A stretch of 64,000 nucleotides of DNA from Pseudomonas morbosilactucae (GCF_023241715.1 NZ_JALQCW010000059.1:1-64000); one strand, 5' to 3'. Shown: positions 25,212 to 35,381, counted from the first letter of the stretch. Numbers and translations are program-made. The notes: generated from the letters alone by a model not told the origin.

Positions 25212-26957
25212 TCAAGGCGCCGGTTGGCTGTGGGGAAACAGCAAGTCGACAAAACGCTCCGCCGTGGGCTGCGGTTCGTGGTTGGCCAGCCCGGCGCGCT
25301 CGTTGGCTTCGATAAACACGTACTCCGGCTGGTCCGCCGCCGGCACCATCAGGTCCAGGCCGACCATGGGGATGTCCAGGGCCCGGGCTGCGCGGATGGC
25401 GGCATCCACCAGGGTCGGGTGGAGGATGCCGGTGACGTCCTCCAGGGTGCCGCCGGTGTGCAGGTTGGCGGTGCGCCGCACGAACAGACGCTGGCCTGCC
25501 GGCAATACGTCGCTGTAATCGAAACCGGCGGCGTGCAGGGTGCGTTGGGTTTCGTGATCCAGAGGGATTTTGCTCTCGCCCCCCGTGGCCGCCTGGCGTC
25601 GGCGGCTCTGGGCTTCGATCAGGGCGCCGATGGAGTGTTGCCCGTCGCCGATCACTTCGGCCGGGCGCCGAATGGCGGCGGCCACCACGTCGAAGCCGAT
25701 CACCAGGATGCGCAGGTCCAGGCCTTCATGGAAGCTTTCCAGCAGCACCCGGCTGTCGAACTGCCGGGCGTGTTCGATGGCCTGCTGGACGTCTTCAATG
25801 CTGCGCAGGTCCACGGCGACCCCCTGGCCCTGTTCGCCGTCCAGAGGCTTGACCACCACCCGCTGGTGCTCGTCGAGGAACGCCAGGTTGTCGTCGGCGT
25901 TGCCTGCACGTTGCTGCGCGGGCAAGCGCAGCCCGGCGCCTTTCAAGACTTTATGGGTCAGGCTCTTGTCCTGGCACAGGCTCATGCTGATGGCGCTGGT
26001 CAGGTCGCTCAGGGACTCCCGGCAGCGCACACGGCGCCCGCCGTGGCTAAGGGTGAACAGCCCGGCATCGGCGTCATCCACCTGCACGTCGATGCCGCGG
26101 CGATGGGCTTCCTCGACAATGATTCGTGCGTAGGGGTTGAAGTCCGCCTGGGGGCCGGGGCCGAGAAACAGCGGCTGGTTGATGCCGTTCTTGCGCTTGA
26201 TGGCGAAGGTCGACAGGGTTCGGAAACCCAGCTTGGCGTAGAGGTTCTTGGCCTGGCGGTTGTCGTGCAACACCGACAGGTCGAGGTAGCTCAGGCCGCG
26301 GCTCATAAAGTGCTCGATCAGGTGGCGCACCAGCACTTCACCTACCCCCGGGCGGGTGCAGTGGGGGTCCACCGCCAGGCACCAGAGGCTGCTGCCGTGT
26401 TCCGGGTCCTGGTAGGCCTTGTGGTGATTGAGGCCCATGACGCTGCCGATCACCGCGCCGCTGTCTTCATCTTCCGCCAGCCAGTACACCGGCCCGCCTT
26501 GGTGACGCGGGGTCAGCAGGTTCGGGTCGATGGGCAGCATGCCCCGGGCCTGGTACAGCTGGTTGATGGCCTGCCAATCGCTTTCATTCTGCGCCCGGCG
26601 GATACGGAAACCGCGGAATACCCGGGTGGCTTGGCGGTAATCGCTGAACCACAGGCGCAAGGTGTCGGAAGGGTCGAGAAACAGCTGCGCGGGCTCCAGG
26701 CCCAGCACCTGTTGCGGTGCGGCGACATAGAGGGCGATGTCGCGCTCGCCGGGCTGCTCGTTGAGCAGCTCTTCGGCCAGGCTCGCCGGGTCCGGGAAGG
26801 TGTGGCCGATCAGCAGCCGCCCCCACCCGCAATGCACGGCAATGGGCGCGGCGCCGAGTTCGCTGCCGTCCTCGGCGAAGCGTGCCTGCAAGCGTTCGTA
26901 AGAAGGCGCCTGGCCGCGCAGCAAGCGTTGGCTGTAAGCCGTGGCATGGGCTTTCAT
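25212..26957 (-). CDS. ngg: N-acetylglutaminylglutamine synthetase
   Basis: The 581-residue protein joins an N-terminal GNAT acetyltransferase region (about 100-290, e.g. LAVDPHCTRPGVGEVLVRHL for acetyl-CoA binding) to a C-terminal ATP-grasp ligase (about 300-581, e.g. VVVKPLDGEQGQGVAVDL and FIEANERAGL). It is proposed to acetylate glutamine and ligate the second glutamine to form N-acetylglutaminylglutamine, the precursor of the osmoprotectant NAGGN. It starts 3 nt after the end of the amidotransferase gene, so the two are co-translated. Confidence 0.92.
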   Translation of the reverse strand: MKAHATAYSQRLLRGQAPSYERLQARFAEDGSELGAAPIAVHCGWGRLLIGHTFPDPASLAEELLNEQPGERDIALYVAAPQQVLGLEPAQLFLDPSDTLRLWFSDYRQATRVFRGFRIRRAQNESDWQAINQLYQARGMLPIDPNLLTPRHQGGPVYWLAEDEDSGAVIGSVMGLNHHKAYQDPEHGSSLWCLAVDPHCTRPGVGEVLVRHLIEHFMSRGLSYLDLSVLHDNRQAKNLYAKLGFRTLSTFAIKRKNGINQPLFLGPGPQADFNPYARIIVEEAHRRGIDVQVDDADAGLFTLSHGGRRVRCRESLSDLTSAISMSLCQDKSLTHKVLKGAGLRLPAQQRAGNADDNLAFLDEHQRVVVKPLDGEQGQGVAVDLRSIEDVQQAIEHARQFDSRVLLESFHEGLDLRILVIGFDVVAAAIRRPAEVIGDGQHSIGALIEAQSRRRQAATGGESKIPLDHETQRTLHAAGFDYSDVLPAGQRLFVRRTANLHTGGTLEDVTGILHPTLVDAAIRAARALDIPMVGLDLMVPAADQPEYVFIEANERAGLANHEPQPTAERFVDLLFPHSQPAP

Positions 26958-26960
26958 CGG

Positions 26961-28733
26961 TCAGATTCCTTGTTCGCTGAGCCACAGGTTCAGTGCCGCC
27001 AACTGCCAGAGCTTGGAGCCGCGCAATGGGGTCAACTGGCCTTGCGGGTCGGTCAGCAGGCGGTCGAGCATGGCGGGGTTGAACAGGCCACGGTCCTGGC
27101 TCGGGTCCAGCAGCAGTTCACGTACCCAGTTCAGGGTGTCGCCCTGCAAATGCTTGAGGCCCGGCACTGGGAAGTAGCCTTTTTTGCGGTCGATCACCTC
27201 GCTGGGGATCACCAGGCGCGCGGCTTCTTTCAGCACTTGCTTGCCGCCGTCGGGCAGCTTGAACTGGGCTGGCACCCGGGCCGACAACTCCACCAGGCGG
27301 TAGTCGAGGAACGGCGTGCGCGCCTCCAGGCCCCAGGCCATGGTCATGTTATCCACACGCTTGACCGGATCGTCGACCAGCATCACGGTGCTGTCCAGGC
27401 GCAGGGCTTTATCCACAGGTGCGTCGGCACCGGGCTGGGCAAAATGCTCACGGACAAAGTCGCCGGCAGCATCGTTGGCGGTCAGCCACTTGGGTTGCAC
27501 GGTGGCGGCGTAGTCGTCGTAACTGCGGTCGAAGAACGCCGCTCGGTAGGCCGCGTACGGGTCGCTGGCGCCGTCCACTTGCGGGTACCAGTGGTAGCCG
27601 GCGAACAGTTCGTCGGCGCCTTGGCCGCTTTGCACCACTTTGCAGTGCTTGGCCACTTCCCGCGACAGCAGGTAGAAGGCGATGCAGTCGTGGCTGACCA
27701 TCGGCTCGCTCATGGCGCGGAAGGCGGCCGGCAACTGCTCGATGATTTCGCGCTCGTCGATGCGCAACTGGTGATGCTGGGTGCCGTAATGTTTGGCGAT
27801 CAGGTCCGAATACTGGAACTCGTCGCCGCGCTCGCCACCGGCATCCTGGAAGCCAATGGAGAAGGTTGAGAGGTTTTCCACCCCGACTTCCCGCAGCAGG
27901 CCCACCAACAGGCTGGAGTCGACGCCGCCGGAAAGCAGCACACCGACATCCACCGCCGCCCGTTGACGAATCGCCACCGCTTCACGGGTGCTGTCGAGCA
28001 CGCGGTCGCGCCAGTCTTCCAAGGTCAGGTTGAGCTCGTCGGCGCGGGGGCCGTAGGGCAGGGTCCACCAGGTTTGTTGCTCGGTGCGGCCATCGGCTTC
28101 GATGCGCATCCAGGTGGCCGGCGGCAGTTTTTCAACGCCGGCCAGCAAGGTACGCGGCGCCGGCACCACGGCATGGAAGTTCAAGTAATGATTGAGCGCC
28201 ACTGGATCGAGGATCGGGTTGATATCACCGCCCTTGAGCAGCGCCGGCAACGCTGAGGCGAAGCGCAGGCGCTGGCCGGTGCGTGACAAGTACAGGGGTT
28301 TGACCCCGAGGCGGTCGCGGGCGATGAACAGGCGCTGGGCATCGCGCTCCCAGATGGCGAAGGCAAACATGCCATTGAGCTTGGGCAACAGGTCGGTGCC
28401 CCAGGCGTGATAGCCCTTGAGCAGCACTTCGGTGTCACCGCCGGAATGGAAGGCGTAACCCAGTTTTTCCAGCTCGGCCCGCAGTTCGGGGAAGTTGTAG
28501 ATGGCCCCGTTGAACGCCAGGGACAGGCCCAGGGCGTTGTCGATCATCGGCTGCGCCGAGCCGTCCGACAGGTCCATGATTTTCAGGCGTCGATGGCCCA
28601 GGGCGATCGGGCCCTGGCTGTGAAAGCCCCAGGCGTCGGGGCCACGGGGGGCCAGGTGATGGGTGATTCGTTCAACCGCTGCCAGGTCGGCAGGTTGATG
28701 ATCAAAGCGTAGTTCGCCAGCTAGTCCGCACAT
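26961..28733 (-). CDS. asnO: N-acetylglutaminylglutamine amidotransferase (asparagine synthetase-like)
   Basis: The 590-residue protein begins MCGLAGELRF, with Cys2 as the glutaminase nucleophile of class II amidotransferases. The synthetase domain has the pyrophosphate loop VLLSGGVDSSLLVGLL (about 266-281) and GQGADELFAGYHWY. It amidates the dipeptide to NAGGN, an osmolyte accumulated under salt stress. It is the first gene of the cluster. The roughly 200 nt upstream to mnmC should hold the promoter, but I could not identify boxes. Asparagine synthetase AsnB is the alternative; the ngg neighbour decides. Confidence 0.92.
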   Translation of the reverse strand: MCGLAGELRFDHQPADLAAVERITHHLAPRGPDAWGFHSQGPIALGHRRLKIMDLSDGSAQPMIDNALGLSLAFNGAIYNFPELRAELEKLGYAFHSGGDTEVLLKGYHAWGTDLLPKLNGMFAFAIWERDAQRLFIARDRLGVKPLYLSRTGQRLRFASALPALLKGGDINPILDPVALNHYLNFHAVVPAPRTLLAGVEKLPPATWMRIEADGRTEQQTWWTLPYGPRADELNLTLEDWRDRVLDSTREAVAIRQRAAVDVGVLLSGGVDSSLLVGLLREVGVENLSTFSIGFQDAGGERGDEFQYSDLIAKHYGTQHHQLRIDEREIIEQLPAAFRAMSEPMVSHDCIAFYLLSREVAKHCKVVQSGQGADELFAGYHWYPQVDGASDPYAAYRAAFFDRSYDDYAATVQPKWLTANDAAGDFVREHFAQPGADAPVDKALRLDSTVMLVDDPVKRVDNMTMAWGLEARTPFLDYRLVELSARVPAQFKLPDGGKQVLKEAARLVIPSEVIDRKKGYFPVPGLKHLQGDTLNWVRELLLDPSQDRGLFNPAMLDRLLTDPQGQLTPLRGSKLWQLAALNLWLSEQGI

Positions 28734-28936
28734 AAGTCCTTACCGGTTTTTCCGTTGGGGAGAGTCAATCCGTAGCCACCAAAAGGGCGGGTACCAGGAA
28801 ACTGACCTGTGCATAACTCGGGAGTTTTAGATCGATCGGTTATAAGAAAGTGGGTTCAAGTGCGTTGCTGGGCTGGTCAAGCTGCTGATTTGCCTGACTT
28901 TGGCGGCGCGTTTTTGCGACGCGCCGCCAGTGTCTA

Positions 28937-30916
28937 TCAGGCTTTGCCGCGAATCAGCCGACGCAGGGCGAAGCGGTTGGGGTGGCACGCTTCGGCCACG
29001 CTTCTGGGCAGGGGCAGGGGTTCGTTTTCCAGCCAGGCGGCCAGCAACTCACCGGACAGCGGTGCGGTGATCAGGCCGCGGGAGCCATGGCCACTGTTGA
29101 TATACAGGCCGTCGAGCCAGGGGCAGGGCAGGTCCGGTACTTGCCGCGCATCCTTGGCCAGCGCGGCGTAGGTGTCGGCGAACAGGGCCGGGTCGGCCAG
29201 GGGCCCGACGATGGGCAAATAGTCCGGGCTGGTGCAGCGAAACGCAGCACGGCCCTGCAAGGTTTCCAGCGGCAGTTGCTCGGCGCCGAGGCGTTCGCTG
29301 AGGTCGCTGGAAATTTCCCGCAGCATGGCCAGGTTGCCGATATGCTCGGCGACCGTGGCCGTCAGGTCGTCACTCTTGAAATCGAAGCTGGCACCCAAGG
29401 TGTGCTCGCCCAAGCGCGGTGGTGCGACATAACCTTCGGCGCACACCACGGTGGCCAGGCTCTGGCTGCGCGGGGTTTGCGGCAAGCGGGTGATCTGCCC
29501 GCGAATGCGTTTGAGGGGCAACTCGGCACTGGCTGGAAAGTGCTTGATGTCGGCCGCGCCGGCGAGGATCACCACTGCCGCGCTGGCCAGCAAGTGTTCG
29601 CCGTCCCAGGCTTGCCAGCGCCCATCGACCTGGCGCAGTTCCAGGGCGTTGTGCCGTTGCAAGACCTGGATTTTCGGATGGCGGGCTTGCCACTGGCACA
29701 GGGCCGGCGGATGCACCCAGCCCCCTTCGGGGTAGAACAGGCCGCCCCAGGCCAGGTCGACGCCAGCGCGCGCCTGGGCCTGGGGCTGGTCCAGCCGTTG
29801 CAGCAGATCAGTGGGGAAGGCGTCGGCCAATTGGGCCTGGCGCTCGTCTTCCTTGGGGTTGAAGGCCAGTTGCAGCACGCCGCAGTTGTCCCAGTCCTGG
29901 CCCCGTTGCAGTTGTTCAAGCTGCCGCCGGGTGTAGCCAAAACCGCTGAGGATCATCTGCGACAGCGCGGTGCCGTGGGCCGATAGCTTGAGGTAGAGCA
30001 CGCCCTGGGGGTTGCCCGAGGCTTCCTGGGCCAGTTGCTCGTGGCGCTCCAGCAGGCTGACCTGCCAGCCCCGAGCCGCCAGGCTGGCGGCGCTGGCGCA
30101 GCCGGCCAGGCCACCGCCGATCACCAGGGCGGTTTTCTCTTGCGGTGCCGAGGGCCGGGCGAACCAGGGTTTGACGGCCGGTGTCGGCGCTGCGTCCTCG
30201 GGCCAGCCGAGAAATGCGCCGCGCAGCACCTCCCATTTGTGGCCGATGCCCGGGGTGCGTTTCATCTTGAACCCGGCGGCGTTCAACAGGCGTCGAACCC
30301 AGCCAGTGCTGGTGAAGGTGCTGATGGTCGAGCCGGGCGCCGCCAGGCGGGCCAGTTCGGCGAACAGTTCCGCGGTCCACATGTCGGGGTTTTTCGCCGG
30401 TGCAAAACCGTCGAGAAACCAGGCGTCGATCTGCGCATCCAGTTGCGGCAACTGTTCCAGGGCATCGCCGATCAGCAGGGTCAGGGTGACCCGGCCGGCA
30501 TCCAGCACGATGCGCTGGAACCCCTGGTGCACCGCCACATAGGACGCCAGCAAGCGCTCGGCGAAGCTCGCCAGTTCCGGCCATAGGGCCAGGGCGCGTC
30601 GCAGGTCGTCGGGGCTGAGGGGGTACTTTTCCACGCTGACGAAATGCAAGCGGGCATCCGCATCGGCCTGGGCCTCGAACAACTGCCAGGCGCAGAGAAA
30701 ATTCAGCCCGGTGCCGAAGCCGGTTTCACCGATCACAAAGCGCTCGCCCGGCTGGAGCGCGGCAAAGCGTTCCGTCAGGCGGTTCTGCTCGATAAACACG
30801 TGGCGTGTTTCGGCCAGGCCCGACTCGGTGGAGAAATACACATCGTCGAAGACCTTGGAACGCGGGCGACCTTGGTCGTCCCAGTCGAGTTGGGCATGGG
30901 GCAATACGGGAGTCAT
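28937..30916 (-). CDS. mnmC: Bifunctional tRNA 5-methylaminomethyl-2-thiouridine synthesis protein MnmC
   Basis: The 659-residue enzyme has two domains. The N-terminal methyltransferase (about 1-245) has FVIGETGFGTGLNFLCAW as its S-adenosylmethionine loop and DAWFLDGFAPAKNPDMW. The C-terminal FAD oxidoreductase (about 260-659) has the dinucleotide motif ALVIGGGLAGCASAASLAAR and a GHGSRG segment near the end. It converts cmnm5U34 of tRNAs to nm5U and then mnm5U. The full-length fusion is typical of gammaproteobacteria. It lies upstream of, and on the same strand as, the NAGGN genes, but a gap of 203 nt makes co-transcription doubtful. Confidence 0.95.
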   Translation of the reverse strand: MTPVLPHAQLDWDDQGRPRSKVFDDVYFSTESGLAETRHVFIEQNRLTERFAALQPGERFVIGETGFGTGLNFLCAWQLFEAQADADARLHFVSVEKYPLSPDDLRRALALWPELASFAERLLASYVAVHQGFQRIVLDAGRVTLTLLIGDALEQLPQLDAQIDAWFLDGFAPAKNPDMWTAELFAELARLAAPGSTISTFTSTGWVRRLLNAAGFKMKRTPGIGHKWEVLRGAFLGWPEDAAPTPAVKPWFARPSAPQEKTALVIGGGLAGCASAASLAARGWQVSLLERHEQLAQEASGNPQGVLYLKLSAHGTALSQMILSGFGYTRRQLEQLQRGQDWDNCGVLQLAFNPKEDERQAQLADAFPTDLLQRLDQPQAQARAGVDLAWGGLFYPEGGWVHPPALCQWQARHPKIQVLQRHNALELRQVDGRWQAWDGEHLLASAAVVILAGAADIKHFPASAELPLKRIRGQITRLPQTPRSQSLATVVCAEGYVAPPRLGEHTLGASFDFKSDDLTATVAEHIGNLAMLREISSDLSERLGAEQLPLETLQGRAAFRCTSPDYLPIVGPLADPALFADTYAALAKDARQVPDLPCPWLDGLYINSGHGSRGLITAPLSGELLAAWLENEPLPLPRSVAEACHPNRFALRRLIRGKA

Positions 30917-31115
30917 GTTCGGCTCGAAATCGGCAAGGCGGCCATTCTAGCTGATCGCCGCGGGTGCGATTGACCCATGACAAGGCCCGCTGCCTCCGGG
31001 GCGCGGAAAATCCGCCGCCGGCTTTTGCTGGCCAGCCTCGGGTTGCCCGGGGATTTGTTTCCTGCGGCCGTTGTCGATCCGCTAGTCTTGGAAAATTCTT
31101 GGAAGGGAGCCGTCC

Positions 31116-32639
31116 ATGTTTGAATCTGCCGAAATCGGTCACGCCATCGACAAAGACACCTACGAAGCCGAAGTGCCTGCCTTGCGCGAGGCGTTGCTGG
31201 AAGCGCAGTTCGAGTTGCAGCAGAGGGCCGGGTTTCCGGTGATTGTGCTGATCAACGGGATCGAAGGCGCAGGCAAGGGCGAGACGGTCAAGCTGCTCAA
31301 CGAATGGATGGACCCGCGGCTGATCGAAGTGCGCACCTTCGACCAGCAGACCGATGAAGAGCTCGCCCGTCCTCCGGCCTGGCGCTATTGGCGGATGCTT
31401 CCCGCCAAGGGGCGCATGGGGGTATTTTTCGGCAATTGGTACAGCCAGATGTTGCAGGGGCGGGTCCATGGTCTGTTCAAGGACGCGCGCCTGGATCAGG
31501 CAATCAACGCCGCCGAACGCCTGGAGAAAATGCTCTGTGACGAAGGCGCGCTGATCTTCAAGTTCTGGTTTCATCTGTCCAAGAAACAAATGAAGGCCCG
31601 GCTCAAGGCCCTGCAGGACGACCCGTTGCACAGCTGGCGCATCAGCCCCCTGGATTGGCAGCAGTCAGAAACCTACGACAAGTTCGTCAAATACGGTGAG
31701 CGGGTGTTACGCCGCACCAGCCGCGACTATGCACCCTGGCACGTGATCGAGGGCGTGGACCCTTATTACCGCAGCCTGACCGTGGGCAAGATCCTGCTGG
31801 AGGGGTTGCAGAACGCACTGAACCGCCCCGTTGGCAAGACGGCTTTGGTGACCGCTGCACCGCTGCCGTCCAGCGTCGATCAGGTGACCCTGATTGGCAG
31901 CCTGGACATGACCCAACGCCTGGACAAGGACGATTACGAGGAACAGCTGATTACCGAGCAGGCGCGCCTGTCCGGGCTGCTGCGGGACAAACGCATGCGC
32001 AAGCACGCCCTGGTGGCGGTGTTCGAAGGCAACGATGCGGCGGGCAAGGGCGGGGCGATCCGGCGGGTGGCGGCAGCACTGGACCCACGCCAATACAGCA
32101 TCGTGCCGATTGCCGCGCCCACTGAAGAAGAGCGCGCGCAGCCTTATCTTTGGCGTTTCTGGCGGCACCTTCCGGCCCGGGGCAAATTCACCGTGTTCGA
32201 CCGCTCCTGGTACGGTCGGGTGTTGGTGGAACGTGTCGAGGGTTTCTGTTCCCCGGCCGACTGGCTGCGGGCCTATGGCGAGATCAATGACTTTGAGGAG
32301 CAGATCGCCGATGCAGGGGTGATCGTGGTCAAGTTCTGGCTGGCGATCGACAAACAGACCCAGCTGGAGCGCTTCCAGGCCCGGGAAGAGATCCCCTTCA
32401 AACGCTTCAAAATCACTGAAGACGACTGGCGCAACCGCGAAAAATGGGACGACTACCGCGCCGCTGTCGGCGACATGGTTGACCGTACCAGTACTGAGGT
32501 GTCGCCCTGGACCCTGGTGGAAGCCAATGACAAGCGCTGGGCCCGGATCAAGGTATTGCGCACCCTCAACCGCGCCCTGGAAGAGGCGTTCGAAAAGTCC
32601 GACAAGGACGATAAAAAACGCAAGAAGGACAAGAAATAG
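31116..32639 (+). CDS. pap: Polyphosphate:AMP phosphotransferase (PPK2 class II, two domains)
   Basis: The 507-residue protein has two tandem PPK2 domains, each with a Walker A-like motif: NGIEGAGKGETVKLL (about 44-58) and FEGNDAAGKGGAIRR (about 302-316). The second domain also has DRSWYGRVLVERVEGF. Two-domain PPK2 enzymes use polyphosphate to phosphorylate AMP to ADP. Usually the second domain is catalytically complete. The C-terminus is Lys-rich (KKRKKDKK). It is cytoplasmic and stands alone, divergent from mnmC. Confidence 0.92.
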   Translation: MFESAEIGHAIDKDTYEAEVPALREALLEAQFELQQRAGFPVIVLINGIEGAGKGETVKLLNEWMDPRLIEVRTFDQQTDEELARPPAWRYWRMLPAKGRMGVFFGNWYSQMLQGRVHGLFKDARLDQAINAAERLEKMLCDEGALIFKFWFHLSKKQMKARLKALQDDPLHSWRISPLDWQQSETYDKFVKYGERVLRRTSRDYAPWHVIEGVDPYYRSLTVGKILLEGLQNALNRPVGKTALVTAAPLPSSVDQVTLIGSLDMTQRLDKDDYEEQLITEQARLSGLLRDKRMRKHALVAVFEGNDAAGKGGAIRRVAAALDPRQYSIVPIAAPTEEERAQPYLWRFWRHLPARGKFTVFDRSWYGRVLVERVEGFCSPADWLRAYGEINDFEEQIADAGVIVVKFWLAIDKQTQLERFQAREEIPFKRFKITEDDWRNREKWDDYRAAVGDMVDRTSTEVSPWTLVEANDKRWARIKVLRTLNRALEEAFEKSDKDDKKRKKDKK

Positions 32640-32741
32640 AGCGATGGTCGCGCATACGCGGGGTGAATGATTGTCGCGGTCGGTGAAGGGGCAGACTTAT
32701 GCTCGGCCCACTTCCAACCGACAACAACAATGAGGTGTGCC

Positions 32742-33926
32742 ATGCGTGAAGTGGTGATCGTCGATAGCGTGCGGACTGGCCTGGCCAAGTCCTTTCGCGG
32801 CAAGTTCAACCAGACCCGTCCGGATGACATGGCCGCCCATTGCGTCAATGCGCTGCTGAGCCGCAACGGCATCGACCCGGCCAGCGTCGAGGATTGCATC
32901 GTCGGCGCCGGCTCCAACGAAGGCGCCCAGGGTTACAACATTGGGCGCAACGTAGCGGTGCTCTCGCAACTGGGCACCGGCACGGCGGGCATGACCCTCA
33001 ACCGCTTCTGTTCCTCGGGGTTGCAGGCGATTGCCATTGCCGCCAACCAGATTGCCTCCGGCTGCAGCGACATCATTGTCGCCGGGGGCGTCGAGTCCAT
33101 CAGCCTGACGATGAAAAGCGTCAACACAGACAACCTCGTCAACCCGCTGCTCAAGGAGCAGGTGCCGGGTATTTACTTCCCCATGGGCCAGACCGCCGAG
33201 ATCGTTGCTCGACGCTACAACGTCAGCCGCGAAGAACAGGACCTCTATGCCCTGCAAAGCCAGCAGCGCACCGCACAGGCCCAGGCGGCCGGGCTGTTCG
33301 ATGATGAAATCGTCGCCATGGCGGTCAAGTACAAGGTCGAGGACAAGAACACCGGCCAGGTGCAGGTGCTTGACGGTGTGGTCGATCGTGACGACTGCAA
33401 TCGCCCGGACACCACCCTGGAGAGCCTGGCCGGGCTGAAACCGGTGTTTGCCGAGGACGGTTCGGTGACGGCGGGCAACTCGTCGCAGTTGTCTGATGGG
33501 GCCTCGATGACCCTGGTGATGAGCCTGGAAAAGGCCCTGGAACTGGGGCTCAAGCCCAAGGCGTTTTTCCGCGGCTTTACCGTGGCCGGTTGCGAGCCGG
33601 ACGAAATGGGCATCGGCCCGGTGTTTTCGGTGCCCAAGCTGCTCAAGGCGAAGGGACTGAGCGTGGCCGATATCGATTTGTGGGAGTTGAACGAAGCCTT
33701 TGCTTCCCAGTGCCTGTACAGCCGCAATCGCCTGGAAATCGATAACGCACGCTACAACGTCAATGGCGGTTCGATTTCCATCGGCCATCCGTTCGGCATG
33801 ACCGGGTCGCGTCAGGTCGGCCATTTGGTGCGCGAGCTGCAACGGCGCAACCTGCGCTACGGCATCGTCACCATGTGCGTGGGCGGAGGCATGGGCGCCA
33901 CCGGGCTGTTCGAGGCGGTGCGTTAG
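32742..33926 (+). CDS. Thiolase (acetyl-CoA C-acyltransferase)
   Basis: The ATG at 32742 gives 394 residues. The nucleophilic Cys lies in NRFCSSGLQAIAIAAN (about 86-101). The second active site is NEAFASQ, followed by NGGSISIGHPFGMTGSRQ with the catalytic His, and the general-base Cys in CVGGGMGATG. Members of the family cleave or form 3-ketoacyl-CoA. A FadA/AtoB distinction is not possible from motifs alone. No dehydrogenase gene is adjacent. It ends at a strong hairpin shared with fumC. Confidence 0.9.
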   Translation: MREVVIVDSVRTGLAKSFRGKFNQTRPDDMAAHCVNALLSRNGIDPASVEDCIVGAGSNEGAQGYNIGRNVAVLSQLGTGTAGMTLNRFCSSGLQAIAIAANQIASGCSDIIVAGGVESISLTMKSVNTDNLVNPLLKEQVPGIYFPMGQTAEIVARRYNVSREEQDLYALQSQQRTAQAQAAGLFDDEIVAMAVKYKVEDKNTGQVQVLDGVVDRDDCNRPDTTLESLAGLKPVFAEDGSVTAGNSSQLSDGASMTLVMSLEKALELGLKPKAFFRGFTVAGCEPDEMGIGPVFSVPKLLKAKGLSVADIDLWELNEAFASQCLYSRNRLEIDNARYNVNGGSISIGHPFGMTGSRQVGHLVRELQRRNLRYGIVTMCVGGGMGATGLFEAVR

Positions 33927-33946
33927 GCGGCCAGTCCTTTTATCAG

Positions 33947-33980
33947 GCCGGCGTCTACCCAGGTTTGGGTAGGCGCCGGT
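33947..33980 (+). terminator. Long hairpin between thiolase and fumC
   Basis: Fifteen nearly perfect base pairs (left arm GCCGGCGTCTACCCA, right arm beginning TGGGTAGGCGCCGGT, a few G-T pairs) with a 4-base loop lie between the two convergent genes. A GTTGTTTC tail follows on the plus side. Confidence 0.75.
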
Positions 33981-33987
33981 GTTGTTT

Positions 33988-35381
33988 CTAGCCCTGCTTT
34001 CCGGCCTCCAGCATGTTTTCGGGACGGACCCAGGCGTCGAATTGCTCATCCGTCAGGTAACCCAAGGCCAGCGCGGATTCACGCAGGGTCAGGTTTTCCG
34101 CATAGGCCTTCTTGGCAATTTCTGCCGCCTTGTCGTAGCCGATGTGGGTGTTGAGCGCGGTCACCAGCATCAAGCCACGTTCCAGGTGTGCGGCCATCTG
34201 CCCGGCATCGGGCTCCAGGCCGGCAATGCAATGGGCCTGGAAGTTACTGCAGCCATCGGCCAGCAAGGTGATGGATTGCAGCAGGTTGTGGATGATCACC
34301 GGTTTGAACACGTTGAGCTGCAGGTGCCCCTGGCTGGCGGCAAAGCCGATCGCTACATCGTTGCCCATGACCTGGCAGGCCAGCATGGACAGCGCTTCAC
34401 ATTGGGTCGGGTTGACCTTGCCGGGCATGATCGAACTACCGGGCTCGTTGGCCGGCAAGCGCACTTCGGCCAGGCCGGCCCGCGGGCCGAGCCGAGCAGG
34501 CGCAGGTCGTTGGCGATTTTCATCAGGCACACGGCCAGGGTTTTCAAGGCGCCGGAGAGAGTCGTCAGCGGCTCGTGCCCGGCCAGGGCGGCGAATTTGT
34601 TCGGTGCGGTGACGAAAGGCAAGCCGGACAGCGCCGCCAGTTCGGCGGCAATGGCCTCACCAAAACCGTGGGGCGAGTTGAGCCCGGTGCCCACGGCGGT
34701 GCCGCCCTGGGCCAGTTCGTACACCGCCGGCAAGGCCCCGCGGATGGCGCGCTCGGCGTAACCCAGTTGGGCAATGAAGGCCGAGAGTTCCTGGCCGAAG
34801 GTGATGGGGGTGGCGTCCATCATATGGGTGCGCCCGGTTTTCACCAGATGCATGTGCCGGGCCGAAAGCTCGGCAAGGCCGCCGGACAGTTCGGCAATCG
34901 CCGGCAGCAGCTTGGACTGCACGGCCTGGGCCGCAGCGATGTGCATGGCGGTGGGGAAGCAGTCGTTGGAGCTTTGCGAGCGGTTCACATGGTCGTTGGG
35001 GTGCACCGGGGTCTTGCCGCCGCGAGGGTTACCGGCCAGTTCGTTGGCCCGCCCGGCGAGCACTTCGTTGACGTTCATGTTGCTCTGGGTGCCGCTGCCG
35101 GTCTGCCAGACCACCAGTGGGAACTGGTCGTCATGTTCGCCTGCCAGGACTTCGTCGGCGGCCTGTTCGATCAGCCGGGCGATGTCGGCGGGCAGGTCGC
35201 CATTGCGGTCATTGACCCGCGCGGCGGCTTTCTTGATCAGCGCCAGGCTGTGCAGGACCGACAGCGGCATGCGCTCGTTGCCGATGGCGAAGTTCACCAG
35301 CGAACGTTGGGTCTGTGCCCCCCAGTAGGCGTCATCCGGGACTTCGACCTGGCCAAGGCTGTCGGTTTCGATACGGCTCAT
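33988..35381 (-). CDS. fumC: Class II fumarate hydratase, frameshifted as sequenced
   Basis: FumC interconverts fumarate and malate in the citric acid cycle. Two frames combine to a 464-residue protein, the family length. The first runs from 35381 (MSRIETDSLGQVEVPDDAYW) through GSGTQSNMNVNEV and HPNDHVNRSQSSND to DLRLLGS. The second continues GPRAGLAEVRLPANEPGSS and the signature SSIMPGKVNPTQCEA. Restoring one G in TCGGCCCG (minus strand, about 34488) joins them as LLGSGPRAG. A central-metabolism gene broken only by a homopolymer base loss points to a sequence error, though paralogous fumarases exist in pseudomonads and could make real loss tolerable. Confidence 0.9.

Noticed and set aside
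25200..27869. Long plus-strand open frame opposite the NAGGN genes
   Set aside because: It is an antisense shadow; the minus-strand frames encode clear ngg and asnO proteins.
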